Positions 36,801 to 43,872 of a stretch of DNA of 64,000 nt are shown in pieces; within the stretch, counting starts at the first letter, position 1, and every line of letters starts with the position of its first letter. The DNA lies in NCBI GenBank assembly GCA_947044365.1, contig OX345638.1:4724201-4788200 (forward strand), given 5' to 3'. Source of the stretch: Petrosia ficiformis (Eukaryota > Porifera > Demospongiae > Haplosclerida > Petrosiidae). The notes beneath the pieces are model-generated. The model was not told where the DNA came from. It was given only the letters and a program-made list of their open reading frames with translations, and ran no database searches. A program made the translations under genes and the position numbers.

Positions 36801-37015
36801 GAATTTAGGTAATCAAGCTACTTGATATAATTGGTCTCAGTGAGTATAAAGATGTATTTATTAAAGAAGGTATAACAGGTTCTCTTCTGTCTGAGCTCAA
36901 TGAAGAAACACTTGAGACCGAACTGAATATTAAATCCCAAATCCATCGAATGAAGTTAATGAGAATAATGGTAGGGCACCAATCCATTGATGAACTGTTT
37001 GACAGTAACCAATAG
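3759..37015 (+). CDS. Host gene: ankyrin - Roc/COR-like GTPase - death - SAM protein (5' end missing)
   Basis: Seventeen exons join into 3,747 nt (1,248 codons plus stop) with consistent phases and GT/AG borders: 3759-3860, 10611-10709, 23262-23360, 25677-25775, 27281-27391, 28628-28705, 29398-29449, 30585-30629, 30959-31003, 32384-34453, 34539-34610, 34958-35272, 35543-35591, 35810-35991, 36165-36218, 36677-36744, 36809-37015. Approximate residues counted from the first visible codon: ankyrin 1-196, polar linker 197-243, GTPase and COR-like 244-933, death-like 960-1060, NLS-like 1080-1100, SAM 1175-1235. ANK-Roc-COR-death is the order seen in DAPK1 behind its kinase; no kinase is visible here and a SAM domain is added. 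Such proteins usually act in the cytosol as scaffolds or switches in death or immune signalling; this role is inferred. The total dividing by three across 16 introns strongly supports the model. The first exon or exons were not found. The early introns are bloated by transposons and the later ones are compact. Confidence 0.85.
4600..4880. repeat. Intron segment paralogous to 23510-23730
   Basis: A stretch with words such as 'tgtcacttcatgtaaggata', 'aatttcatgcttgag' and 'cacctaacatactactt' recurs in the same order and orientation in the intron after the third ankyrin exon. Together with the segments at 6811-9180, 17855-19385, 21795-22240 and 22440-25060 it indicates that ankyrin exons were duplicated with flanking intron DNA. 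Confidence 0.65.
4976..5096. repeat. Palindromic hairpin element (~115 bp)
   Basis: The sequence from TTATCGCACAGATACC reads through GGGAAATATTAC and GTTGGATACAGCG to a tight centre near 5035-5042, and then returns as its reverse complement to GGTATCTGTGCGATAA. Each arm is about 50 bp with few mismatches. AT-rich flanks (tata / ataata) surround it. This is typical of a foldback MITE. It lies in the first large intron of the ankyrin gene and would form a long RNA hairpin in the pre-mRNA. Confidence 0.8.
5763..5850. repeat. Short tandem repeat (gaagctatatataa-type)
   Basis: Three to four imperfect copies of a unit like 'aatgaagctatatataag' follow each other, with 'aagctatatat' trailing. It is a small intronic minisatellite with no other feature recognised around it. 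Confidence 0.55.
6811..8755 (-). mobile_element. Ty3/gypsy remnant A, antisense, in intron 1
   Basis: On the minus strand, 8175-8247 translates as NGISKVLVYLDDILITG, the catalytic YxDD strand of a Ty3/gypsy reverse transcriptase. About 8400-8700 matches the protease-RT spacer region of remnant B. The block from 6811 matches 17855-19385 in the same order, including an LTR-like stretch at about 7040-7420 with a TATA-like motif (minus strand) near 7325. Frames are broken throughout. Either it is a second copy of the same transposon or it was copied as part of an intron duplication; the flanking paralogy favours the latter. Confidence 0.65.
8756..10610. other. Remainder of intron 1
   Basis: AT-rich intron. 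8756-9180 is paralogous to 21795-22240 and 23735-24170. Beyond that I see only simple AT-rich sequence and no exon that splices in phase. The acceptor tactatgtag at 10601-10610 ends the intron. Confidence 0.55.
10611..10709 (+). CDS. Ankyrin exon 2
   Basis: Exactly 33 codons, phase 0-0, one canonical repeat: GGQTPLHHAAINGHKDVTEL, then LLISKGA and DATDN. The donor is gttagt. One repeat per exon with the border after the DN turn is repeated in the next exons. Confidence 0.93.
10710..12482. other. Intron 2, left part
   Basis: AT-rich intron sequence without recognised features up to the 5' region of the non-LTR retrotransposon. Confidence 0.5.
12483..13715 (+). CDS. Retrotransposon ORF1: signal peptide - 2A - PHD finger - Pro/Ser-rich
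   Basis: A 410-residue frame starting at an ATG in a good context (aaaatgg). Residues 1-22 form a hydrophobic leader (MAVKMVGVLLLLTVVRIFSQ) typical of a signal peptide. Residues 72-87 end in GDIESNPGP, a canonical 2A ribosome-skipping motif (DxExNPG/P), which would release an 86-residue leader peptide and restart at Pro87. Residues about 93-140 form a PHD-type finger: CVC, then CEQC, HSDC and CPHC. About 155-170 is a short coiled-coil-like stretch. The remainder is Pro/Ser-rich and low complexity. PHD/ESZ-type ORF1 proteins are known in CR1/L2 elements, where they are thought to bind nucleic acid, and 2A motifs are described in several animal APE-type elements. The stop TGA at 13713-13715 overlaps the ORF2 start. 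Confidence 0.85.
   Translation: MAVKMVGVLLLLTVVRIFSQSSYRSVNGYGFTVTHVSIVTRLSIVRPPRHFKYWRVKHARCSSNFNHTTFAAVLLLLCGDIESNPGPDTGKDIIKCVCDSLGETGHMIECEQCLCWSHSDCVNIPPHLASSFPFICPHCVKASITLIPTLCSEISHLRARVIKLENANKPSPNPEITSVHEPSMSLSQHVDSLSCLSNSLPPTNSPIITSSTILSSTNPSVSSVPPVSAVPVSSVPSVPPVLPLPSQHFPSQNSKSSYPPQHFLSHSRPPCKPPFQPFPICHPSLKPPLLPTPQIPPRQPFLQPIPYCYPSLPSSKPPLLPTPQIPLFPNVFSPATVPNTNPNVYPPSLTLQPPFPIAPPFKTAPTLPLNLAQKHCPILPFPHPSVVANLIVHLASSLLTPSNHHPLPVI
12696..12743 (+). other. 2A-like ribosome-skipping sequence
   Basis: AVLLLLCGDIESNPGP at residues 72-87 of ORF1. The invariant Asp, Glu, Asn-Pro-Gly and Pro are all present, and the Leu-rich run before them is typical. Skipping would occur between Gly86 and Pro87. 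Confidence 0.9.
13712..16560 (+). pseudogene. Retrotransposon ORF2: APE endonuclease + reverse transcriptase, one frameshift
   Basis: The likely start is the ATG at 13712-13714, which overlaps the ORF1 stop as ATGA. The frame is open further upstream to 13292, but only through the Pro/Ser-rich overlap. The endonuclease begins at LKILSLNVRSLLP (about 13790) and has SESWLS, the HGGGVLLY strand, AGDFNVD, and the SSNHNSVL terminal His. The RT runs from about 15200, with NYRPISLLS, FDTVPH, GVPQ-S-LGPLLF and YADD (about 15748-15759), then YLGV. Near 16055-16062 a one-base indel shifts the frame: the C-terminal 160 residues (LIRPHLEYC, LWNSLPDHV) continue at 16060-16560 in another frame. Family length is about 900-950 residues, so the domain content is complete. 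Confidence 0.85.
16561..17119. other. 3' UTR remnant and unassigned A/C-rich DNA
   Basis: The first ~80 nt belong to the non-LTR 3' end. From about 16640 the composition changes to A/C-rich ('accaaca', 'acaacaac'). This probably belongs to the Penelope-like fragment that follows, but no domain is readable here. Confidence 0.45.
17120..17800 (+). pseudogene. Penelope-like (or related) reverse transcriptase fragment
   Basis: The + strand at 17192-17249 reads KPADKNLGTVIMDTDEYI, followed by a stop. 17320-17430 reads IVVTIDVNSFYPSLP. These correspond to the KADK-G--V-MD--YI and LVT-DV-SLYTNIP blocks of Penelope-like RTs, with a large deletion between them. 17539-17799 may hold the C-terminal block (HPYISPTHIPKHPQISKF) in yet another frame. 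The fragment is A/C-rich, unlike the surrounding intron, and has multiple stops. Assignment to Penelope-like rather than another RT lineage is tentative. Confidence 0.5.
17855..20060 (-). mobile_element. Ty3/gypsy remnant B, antisense, in intron 2
   Basis: Reading the minus strand from high to low coordinates gives three blocks. Gag at about 20050-19720 reads IERLNQFFHATYIADD and TIGPTACHSLENLL. An aspartic protease at 19520-19365 reads EVDTGAAFSII. The reverse transcriptase at about 19140-18830 reads YNRLPFGVSWN and YLDDILITGPSEEEQL. Below that comes an LTR-like region shared with remnant A. Stops and indels break all frames. RNase H and integrase are not recognised, so the element is internally deleted. 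It is antisense to the host gene. Confidence 0.75.
20061..23261. other. Intron 2, right part
   Basis: AT-rich. 21795-22240 is paralogous to 8756-9180 and 23735-24030. 22440-23170 is paralogous to 24570-25060. No in-phase exon is seen. The intron ends with the acceptor ttctttcatag at 23261. Confidence 0.55.
23262..23360 (+). CDS. Ankyrin exon 3
   Basis: Thirty-three codons, phase 0-0: KGNSILHCAARSGNKETFQF, then VRSTGMDIMAVNN. The TPLH is altered to SILH. The donor gttagt is the same as after exons 2 and 4. Confidence 0.92.
25083..25588. mobile_element. MITE family A, copy 1 (~506 bp)
   Basis: It opens with the small palindrome ATGGCCCGTAGGGCCAT, followed by CATCCCTATAATTGCTTT, and closes with the inverted match AAGCAATCATAGGGATG and 'ctatatacacttgtt'. 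It contains a (TA)n tract at about 25137-25183 and a CpG-richer core with 'ggtgtggcgcgtaaaagaac'. Near-identical copies lie at 40245-40717 (inverted) and 46859-47340, with a truncated one at 59139-59304. This copy ends 88 bp before ankyrin exon 4. Confidence 0.85.
25677..25775 (+). CDS. Ankyrin exon 4
   Basis: Thirty-three codons, phase 0-0: DGDTIMHAAAFTGEDSVLKL, then LCEEGQTITVVNN. It is preceded by atgttgtcttttatag and followed by gttagt. Confidence 0.92.
25776..27280. other. Intron 4
   Basis: AT-rich, with no transposon or exon recognised. The short open frames here (for example at 26181 and 26789) match nothing I know and have no splice support. Confidence 0.5.
27281..27391 (+). CDS. Ankyrin exon 5
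   Basis: Thirty-seven codons, phase 0-0: NGQTPLHKAAAPNWYPPSTD, then ALMYLIKNGADLSAVDK. The canonical repeat carries a four-residue insertion (NWYPPS) in the inter-helix turn. The donor is gtaact. Confidence 0.92.
27392..28627. other. Intron 5
   Basis: AT-rich. The segment at about 28030-28390 is somewhat less AT-rich and may be an unrecognised repeat. No exon is seen. Confidence 0.45.
28628..28705 (+). CDS. Ankyrin exon 6 (capping half repeat)
   Basis: Twenty-six codons, phase 0-0: DGNTPLDLAEKDSKYKEHSR, then ILKDAL. The 'TPLDLA' pattern is typical of the last repeat of an ankyrin stack. The donor is gtgaga. Confidence 0.9.
29398..29449 (+). CDS. Linker exon 7
   Basis: 52 nt, phase 0 to phase 1, reading RSQGTPVAMKEDKSEEQ. 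It is a polar, charged linker between the ankyrin stack and the GTPase. Acceptor tatccag, donor gtgaga. Confidence 0.72.
30585..30629 (+). CDS. Linker exon 8
   Basis: 45 nt, phase 1-1, reading DSEDKSKEPTETIK: acidic and Ser/Thr-rich. Its length is a multiple of three, so it could be skipped without changing frame. Confidence 0.72.
30959..31003 (+). CDS. Linker exon 9
   Basis: 45 nt, phase 1-1, reading MSSSDTKKQDKTQQ. It has the same length, phase and polar character as exon 8 and is probably a duplicate of it. It too is skippable in frame. Confidence 0.72.
31212..31345 (-). repeat. tRNA-derived SINE, copy 1 (minus)
   Basis: On the minus strand TAGCTCAAATGATAGA resembles a pol III A box, and GGTTTCAAACC (31263-31273) a B box at tRNA spacing. 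The loop CTAGCAA between them suggests an Ala(AGC)-type tRNA ancestor. The tail with TGGACATGTG and TCTCTCTCTTTATAT is shared with the copy at 31625-31745. Confidence 0.7.
31625..31745 (+). repeat. tRNA-derived SINE, copy 2 (plus)
   Basis: AGTAACTCAGATGATAGAGC (A-box region), CAGAAGGTCTTGGGTTCCAA (B-box region) and the tail TGGACATGAGTCTCTCTCTT follow in the same order as in the minus-strand copy 300 bp away. Both lie in the intron between exons 9 and 10, so they form an inverted SINE pair. Confidence 0.7.
32384..34453 (+). CDS. GTPase exon 10: Roc-like GTPase with COR-like winged-helix region
   Basis: One 2,070-nt exon, phase 1-1, encoding 690 residues. The P-loop GASGVGKTS lies at 32458-32484. 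The switch-II motif LDSGGQAAF (DSGGQ at 32989-33003) corresponds to the DxxGQ of Roc/Ras-like GTPases. VVGTCYDKYE (about 33262-33291) fits the TxxD/K guanine-specificity motif. About 175 residues separate the P-loop from DSGGQ, far more than in small GTPases; the extra includes the acidic stretch DDEDEGTSSSDESQESGD. From about 33500 a helical and winged-helix region (PARWFFFQLEL, SEVKAALWYFHNL, VVFLDPQVLFDMLSQLI) resembles the COR domain that follows Roc in ROCO proteins. The last part (RIVRNGMK and a Cys-rich stretch) is not recognised. Fusion to ankyrin and death domains resembles the DAPK family. Nucleotide binding is likely; catalysis cannot be judged from the sequence. Confidence 0.88.
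34539..34610 (+). CDS. Linker exon 11 with two possible in-frame acceptors
   Basis: 72 nt, phase 1-1 (GVLKSHNSSFSIVSQDETDD...). A second acceptor, tttttctatag ending at 34574, gives a 36-nt version in the same phase (VSQDETDDTLLT). The second has the stronger pyrimidine tract. Either form keeps the protein in frame. Confidence 0.65.
34958..35272 (+). CDS. Death-like domain exon 12
   Basis: 315 nt, phase 1-1. Six amphipathic helices are readable, with the typical positions W-EEFASGLRVP, LERVVVKWIE, SPVTWENIVHIL and TAGEVMDYL. The conserved Trp in helix 3-4 and the 'VTWENI...L' block are diagnostic of death domains in invertebrate ankyrin/ROCO and UNC5-like proteins. Such domains mediate homotypic assembly in death and NF-kB signalling; the partner here is unknown. 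Confidence 0.85.
35543..35591 (+). CDS. Linker exon 13
   Basis: 49 nt, phase 1 to phase 2, reading FEDVQFPESHIKIDK. Acceptor tccatttag, donor gtaagt. Confidence 0.7.
35810..35991 (+). CDS. Linker exon 14 with bipartite NLS-like motif
   Basis: 182 nt, phase 2 to phase 1. LKRSYEDIFESPKRRKEEDE places two basic clusters (KR and KRRK) about ten residues apart, as in a bipartite nuclear localisation signal. The rest is polar. Nuclear import is an inference from the motif alone. Confidence 0.75.
36165..36218 (+). CDS. Linker exon 15 (alternative C terminus possible)
   Basis: 54 nt, phase 1-1, reading VESTSKLIDHDEKDSLSE. The donor gtaaat is weak. Without splicing the frame runs ten codons further to TAA at 36246-36248, which would give an isoform lacking the SAM domain. 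Confidence 0.65.
36677..36744 (+). CDS. Exon 16: start of SAM domain
   Basis: 68 nt, phase 1 to phase 0. It ends KMQLIDLSIEQ, the first helix of the SAM domain that continues in the last exon. Acceptor tattttttag, donor gtataa. Confidence 0.78.
36809..37015 (+). CDS. Terminal exon 17: SAM domain and stop
   Basis: 207 nt including TAG at 37013-37015. VIKLLDIIGLSEYKDVFIKE, then ITGSLLSEL, then LKINLMR-like helix-5 residues (IHRMKLMRIM) complete a sterile alpha motif of about 60 residues that begins in exon 16. SAM domains oligomerise or bind other SAM proteins. A C-terminal SAM after a death domain gives two separate assembly modules. No clear AATAAA is seen directly downstream. Confidence 0.88.
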   Translation, partial: VIKLLDIIGLSEYKDVFIKEGITGSLLSELNEETLETELNIKSQIHRMKLMRIMVGHQSIDELFDSNQ

Positions 37016-40000
37016 ACATTAGATAATGGTTGTTCTGTTAACATACAAATAATTGCACTTTTTTTCTATTTCCAGCCGACTGTTCATTTATAATTAAATT
37101 TTTGATTTTTTAATGTATGTACATGCCTTTTACTTTCTTCGGTTTAATAATTATAACTTTTATGTTTGATGAAAATATTTTTGCAAGACCAATAATATGC
37201 AGTGCATGCATAATTATGAATTAGGAAAAGGTGAATTCTTACTCTTGTGAAGACCTACCTGGCTTAAGCTGAAGAACAGTACCCCTAACCAGTGGAATCA
37301 AAGCTTTCATGTAAAGTAGTCACTTCACTAAATTATTTTATAAGTCAACGATATATCATTGACATGCATGCTATCACACAAACAGTAGGTAGAACCAATA
37401 TAAATTAATCAATTCAACCAACACGTCAAATACAAGCACTATATACAACCAGCATAATACAATACAACCATCACCACCATTGTCACCAATCCAAAATTCA
37501 TAACAGTACCTAATATAACATGTTACTATAATATTATACTAGCCAAAAACCTAGCATTAAATTGTTTTGGCGAGCATTAAATCTTTGGAGTGGCTAATAT
37601 TTGAATTATATATGTATTACTGAATGACTGGCTTATACAAGTATGCATACATATACACCTACTAGTATTTAAAAAAAACATTATTTTACGCACTGCAGTT
37701 CAACAAATTTGCAGAATACAAATCTATTGACTGGTATGAAAGGTATGACTTTCCTATCTGTTTAAAATTGCATGAAATTCTTCCTTCACTCCCCATTGAT
37801 TGGTCTTGAACATTTGAAGCTCATGAAAGCAAACTCACAAGTATTTGCACTCATGCTTGCACTTGTAGATAAAACACTGATTGCAGCGGAGAAGTAATTG
37901 TGCTTTAAAAGCTTGACATTTGCACATACAATGCACTCAGATACTTATCATTTCACAAACTGTCAAAACAAAAGGAATTATAATTCAATGTATAACACTT
38001 ATTATTTGCATTTGATTTATACAAGTGCTATTACTATCTGTATTCAACATCTCTTATAATTCATAATTCTTTGTCAAGCATTATAACTATGACAGTAATA
38101 AAGATGAAATATAGGCAATTAGAATATAGAGCTCAAGATTTAAAATCTATGTACAATGTTTTTGTTGCTTTAGGTATGGTACTTAGGTCTTGGATTTAAC
38201 TCTATGGATATTGTATCAATGAATTATTAATATTAATGTTATGATGTACTTATAATTATATGAACTGACAAATCGTGTTCAGAGTTCCACGAAATTGTCT
38301 TTCCGACCTTTATTTGATCGAACTGCAGCCACACCTCCACTCTCCATTCTGAGAATGCTTCACGTGTATATGAGTGATACATTATCAATTAGTCTATTAA
38401 ATTACAATTACAGACGAATTCGCTTGTTTTTGTCTCTACAGTTGACAGATAGATGAAGAACAGATGGATGAAGAACATGCGAGGAATTGTCATATTGGAG
38501 TGAAGATGATTTTGCATTCATCTACCAAACTGAAAAGGCACTTAAGGAATTTAATTGGATATGTATTAGGGGTTTCTTGTCAATTGCCATTAGTGACAAA
38601 GTATAATTTATCTTTCTGAAAGAGAAAAATACTGAAGTCCTTTAAGCCATAGAGTCTAGGAGACCAAATTTGACGTTCAGTAGGTCTTGGGATCATGTTT
38701 CTGGAACCATAGGGTCTAGGTAAATTAGGGGGCATGTAGTAAACCTCTTCCTTCCCACATTATGTAATTTCCAATTTCTTCCTTGCATTTTGGGTTCATT
38801 TCCTGAGGTTATTAATAATATTCATTTGACCACAGCATTGATACATGTATTTATCATAATTCAATATTTTGTTTCTATTTTGGATGGATAATATCTGTTC
38901 CTGTGCTAAGTGTGGGTTATGTCATTGATTATTGCACTTTCAAATACTCGCCTTGTTGCTTTGTCACAACAAAACATGATTATGGCGTATTTGGCTGTCT
39001 TTCTTAGAAGGCCTTCTGTATAACTAAATAAGTCAAAAATCTTTACTGAAGGATGTTTTAAATGTTGTTAAAGATGTGGATGTTGTCCTTGTCACTGCTT
39101 AGCTTTAAGTGTTTGCAGTGTTTTCCAACTACTGATAGTGAATATAAAATCTATGGCTTTCCTCTTATTTCTATTTTCAGCAAATTAAAGTAAGCTGAAA
39201 GTTTGAATAATTTAAACATGTCAGTTATAGAGGTAAAGAAAATGAGGTATTAAAAGTGCACCAACCACACATTTAATTGATAAATGTACATCACCAGTTT
39301 AATTAAAGAATTTAACCCTTTCATATAACTGGGGTGTTTCCTTAATTAATTAAGTGTGGACATTTCACTTTTAAAATTATAATATTTTATATGATGAAAG
39401 ATTCTAACTTACCTTGCTGGAAAGAAGTGGGGTTAAGAATGTCATTGATATAAAATTTATGCTTCACTGTCAATAAGAGAGGAAGGCAAGTGTTTTAATC
39501 ATTTGTAGTCCTAAGGGCAATACCCCTTCTAGATCTGTGTTCACCTATTTTAAATGTTAATGACTTTTAATTTACTTTGTTGGAGAGAAGACATTCTAAG
39601 AAAGCCATAAATACCAAAAACGTGCTTCGTTAAATGCAGGAAAGCAGCAAGGAGAGTGTTTGAATGTGTAGTTATGAGTGACAATGTGCCCACAACTTAG
39701 TGTCTTCCATCGCTTATAATTTTGAATTCGCTAGCTGTACATGTTTAGCTGTTAACCTGCTACTGCTTCATCAATAGCTATCATCTATAGAAATTAAATG
39801 TTAATTACAACTTTAACAATACTGAAATTTAACAATAGCAATAAACAAAACTACATGAGTTGTTCCCATGAGCAACTTTCTGACTACAAAGTTTACAGAA
39901 TGCACACTCTTCCTTATTTAGCCGTCCACTCCTATCTTTTTTGAAGCAAAACTACCTTCAAACGGATGCAGAAGAATGACCATCAAGTGAGCAGATCTTT

Positions 40001-40244
40001 TTCTTATTATTCACATGGCTATAATAATTACGATTTAGTACACACACACACACACTTAATTACTAATTATTCTAAAATTTAAACTGGTAACCAAAATTTT
40101 TTGTGAAACCAGTCAGTTAACCGGTTTTTATATAACTGGTCACAGCTCTAGTCATTAATAATATTCATTTGACCCTAGCATTGATATTATTTTATAATAA
40201 TTCAATATATTTCAGGTTTTAATCCTTTTGTGAAGTACAAGCAT
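37016..40244. other. Intergenic, no gene recognised
   Basis: AT-rich with no convincing exon or RNA gene. 38900-39300 is paralogous to two blocks split by later insertions: 41487-41610 and 43950-44090 (shared words such as 'ttagaaggccttctgta' and 'gaataatttaaacatg'). The 41-44 kb side is therefore a copy that was later interrupted. Confidence 0.5.
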
Positions 40245-40717
40245 AACAAGTGTATATACAGAAAAAAACATCCCTATGATTGCTTTACAAATTTAAGTGA
40301 AGATAAAAGTATCCTTATGACTGCTTTGTGGTGTCCAGCATTCAGTAATCATGGCTGACTTTATCAAGCATGAAAGACAACAGCTTATTAAAGTTGATTA
40401 TCTACTCTCCTGACCTTTCAAAGGACCTTGTAGAACTTTAGGAATATATTTCAGGCAGAACAGCTAGCTATTAGTTCCAGTTTCTATGTAAGCTCAACAG
40501 CTTTCTTTCTGCTGGTTTGTAAAGCTTGATCGCGCGTTCTTTTACGCGCCACGCCCATTAATTGACCGAGCTCCCGGGAATGATGTAACTTCCTTAACTA
40601 CGTATACAACGCATACTCACGTAGGTGACACAAACATATATATATATATATATATATAAACATACATCGAACCCGTGGGAAAGCAATCATAGGGATGGCC
40701 CTACGGGCCATAATAAA
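40245..40717. mobile_element. MITE family A, copy 2 (inverted, ~473 bp)
   Basis: Reverse orientation relative to copies 1 and 3. It runs from 'aacaagtgtatata' and CATCCCTATGATTGCTTT to the terminal palindrome ATGGCCCTACGGGCCAT-type sequence at about 40695-40712. The core carries 'gccacgcccattaattgacc'. Confidence 0.85.
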
Positions 40718-40895
40718 TATTAATTCATTGATGATGAATTATGTATATACATGTCATAGCAAATTAACACTATTTCATTTTTAAAAGCTGTTTACATTTT
40801 TCAAACCATTTTCACACAATATATTTGCTTTAAAATGGTACAAAATGAAAATTAAACTGATATATAGCAAATTCAAAAATGGAGAAGCCAATTAA

Positions 40896-41482
40896 CCCTT
40901 AGAAGACTGATGTCACGTATATGGGACGTTTCACCCCTACATGGTTCGGAGTGTGTTCCTAGCATTACGAAGCCCTCCAAATCCTTGTAATTGATGTCAG
41001 ACAAAAGCCCACGAAAATGGCTAAAAAAGTTGCTGCTTTTTCGGCCGCCCTTTGGCCTAAGTAATGAGTATGGGGGGGTTTTAAAGGGATGTCCCCCCGT
41101 TGATGGGGGTTCAAAGGGGGGTCGCCGCCCACGCAAATTGTGGTTTTAGTGACCCCGCCCACACGCTCTAGTGGGTACCTGAGGCATTCCCCTTGCTGTA
41201 AAACCTGAAATCGTAGGTGTAGCTGATACCAACATGCAGTGGAGTCATTTTGCTTGCCCCAGTTCCAGTCAAAAGAGGGAGAGCACTGCATTTGATTTAA
41301 TCCTACAAAGCGCTTGGCGGCTTTCAAGTCCCGGTAAGCAAGTTGGTAGAAGTAGTGCTCCATGTCGGAAAAGGAGCCAAGTTTGGGGTAAAGAAAGTGA
41401 ACGGTGGCCAAAATATATGCAATAGAGTCGCCAGTGTTGGAAATGGGAAGTAATTTGAAAAACAAGCTCAGTGCTGTAAGGG
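40896..41482. mobile_element. PiggyBac-like MITE with TTAA target duplications (587 bp)
   Basis: TTAA at 40892-40895 and 41483-41486 flanks ends beginning CCCTTAGAAGACTGA (left) and, read inward from the right, CCCTTACAGCACTGA (12 of 15 matches). TTAA duplications with CCC-starting inverted ends are the hallmark of the piggyBac superfamily. The inside is markedly more GC-rich than the surroundings. Antisense open frames exist (40965-41465), but I recognise no DDE transposase in them, so it is treated as non-autonomous. Confidence 0.8.
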
Positions 41483-41486
41483 TTAA

Positions 41487-42620
41487 ATGTTGGTGATGTC
41501 ACTGACTACTGCACTTTACCATGCTGATTTTTCACATCAAACAAAGGTGTGTTTGGCTTTTTTAGAAGGTCATCTGTGTAACAAAGTAAGTTACAAATTT
41601 TTACTGTTTACTGTGTAGCTTTCATGTTTTGATCATGAGACACAAGTGCGCATGAGCAATTAATTCCACGTGGCTAAAGTAATGAATACACTTATAAAAA
41701 TGGCGTCCAATTTGACATCAAATCTTCGCCGTCATTGAGACTGTCTTCTTTCATAGCATCTGAAGATATCATCTCGATACGTGTACATCTGAATTGTACA
41801 ATGAATGCGATTGGAATGGTGATAGAATCATTGTGATAGTTCAACAAACAAAAAAATGATTTGTCTGGAAAATAATAATATTATGAAGATGAAGATTTTG
41901 CCAGTTTTGCTACTTGCCGGTTCTCTACCTTAAAGATGATTTCCTATGGTCTAAAAGCTGTTGTTAGTCATAAAACACTAGATATCAAAAGGTATGTGTT
42001 TATTAAGACTTGTCTCTATAATTTTAGTAGAGATTTCAGCTCAACACTTGCAATTGAAATGTATGGGCGGCCATTTTTTTTCCGTGCCATCCCTACATAG
42101 AGAGTACTACCGTACTCTCTGATAATCATACACTTGTAATCCTACTATGCACAGAGAATTGTAACATTAATGAACAAGGTGGATTTAAACATGCGCTAGA
42201 ATGTATCACATGGTTGACTTAATTCTTGCCCTTACAAGTGTCAATTTTGGCTGTTAAGCAGTACAATATATAAAACGTTTCTCATAACACGTTACCAATT
42301 ATTGTGCATATATATCCATTATATGTACATGTACATGTGTATCCCATTAGTGATTATTCGTAACATTTTGTTATAATTCTGTATAATTCAAAGATATTGC
42401 TGGATGTTGTGTTTCTTACAAACATTTATTCATTTCCATTTCACACATGTATTATGTCAGCATTATAGTTATGAAGTACTTTATAAGCAAGGCTGAGTAC
42501 ACTAACAATAAAACAAAAATGTACAACAGAGTGGAATTAATACACATATAGCAAGACAAATGTCAACATTGTTGTACACCAGTGTTATTCGGACAAATGC
42601 AATTACAGAGACTGTATAGC
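41487..42620. other. No gene recognised
   Basis: The left part is paralogous to 38910-39060. The rest, up to the minisatellite, holds no recognisable feature. Confidence 0.5.
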
Positions 42621-43872
42621 AGTGTCTACTGTGACAGTAGAGACTATTGTGACAGTAGAGTCTATTGTGACAGTAGAGTCTACTGTGACCGTAGTCACCA
42701 CTGTGACAGTAGAGACTATGGTGACAGTAGAGACTACTGTGTTGCTGTAGAGACTATGGTGACAGTAGAGACTATTGTGACAGTAGAGACTGTGGTGACA
42801 GTAGAGACTACTGTGTGACTGTAGAGACTGTGGTGACAGTAGAGACTATGGTGACAGTAGAGACTACTGTGACAGTACAGACTGTGGTGACAGTAGAGAC
42901 TTTTGTGACAGTAGAGACTGTGGTGACAGTAGAGACTATTGTGACAGTAGAGACTACTGTGACAGTGGAGAGTACTATGAGAGTAGAGACTATTGTGACA
43001 GTAGAGTCTACTGTGACCGTAGTCACCACTGTGACAGTAGAGACTATGGTGATAGTAGAGACAATTGTGACAGAAGAGACTACTGTGACAGTGGAGACTA
43101 TTGTGACAGTAGAGACTATTGTGACAGTAGAGACTACTGTGACAGTACAGACTGTGGTGACAGTAGAGACTATTGTGACAGTAGAGACTACTGTGACAGT
43201 GGAGACTATTGTAACAGTAGAGACTATTGCGACAGTAGAGACAACTGTGACAGTGGAGACTATTGTAACAGTATAGACTATGGGGACAGTAGAAACAATT
43301 TTGACAGTAGAGTCCACTGTGACTGTAGAGACTACTTGACAGTAGAGACTACTGTGACAGTAGAGACTATTGTGACAGTAGAGACTATTGTGACAGTAGA
43401 GACTACTGTGACAGTGGAGACTATTGTGACAGTAGAGACTACTGTGAGAGTACAGACTGTGGTGACAGTAGAGACTATTGTGACAGTAGAGACTACTGTG
43501 ACAGTGGAGACTATTGTAACAGTAGAGACTATTGCGACAGTAGAGACAACTGTGACAGTGGAGACTATTGTAACAGTATAGACTATGGTGACAGTAGAGA
43601 CAATTTTGACAGTAGAGTCCACTGTGACTGTAGAGACTACTGTGACTGTAGAGACTACTTGACAGTAGAGACTACTGTGACAGTAGAGACTATTGTGACA
43701 GTAGAGACTATTGTGACAGTAGAGACTACTGTGACAGTGGAGACTATTGTGATAGTAGAGACTATTGTGACAGAAGAGACTACTGTGACAGTGGAGACTA
43801 TTGTGACAGTAGAGACTATTTTGACAGTAGAGACTACACTGACAGTAGAGACTGCTGCGACAGTGAAGACTT
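42621..43872. repeat. 18-bp minisatellite, about 69 units
   Basis: The unit is GTGACAGTAGAGACTATT with frequent variants at the last bases (tatt/tact/tgtg). Because the period is a multiple of three, both strands stay open for long stretches: VTVETI/T repeats on + and STVTIV repeats on -. A higher-order period of about 305 bp is visible; the block with 'attgcgacagtagagacaac' recurs at about 43227 and 43532. No start context, splice site or domain suggests a gene. Confidence 0.9.

Noticed and set aside
40873..41502. Antisense and sense open frames in the GC-rich block as host genes
   Set aside because: They lie entirely within the TTAA-flanked MITE, and no domain is recognised.
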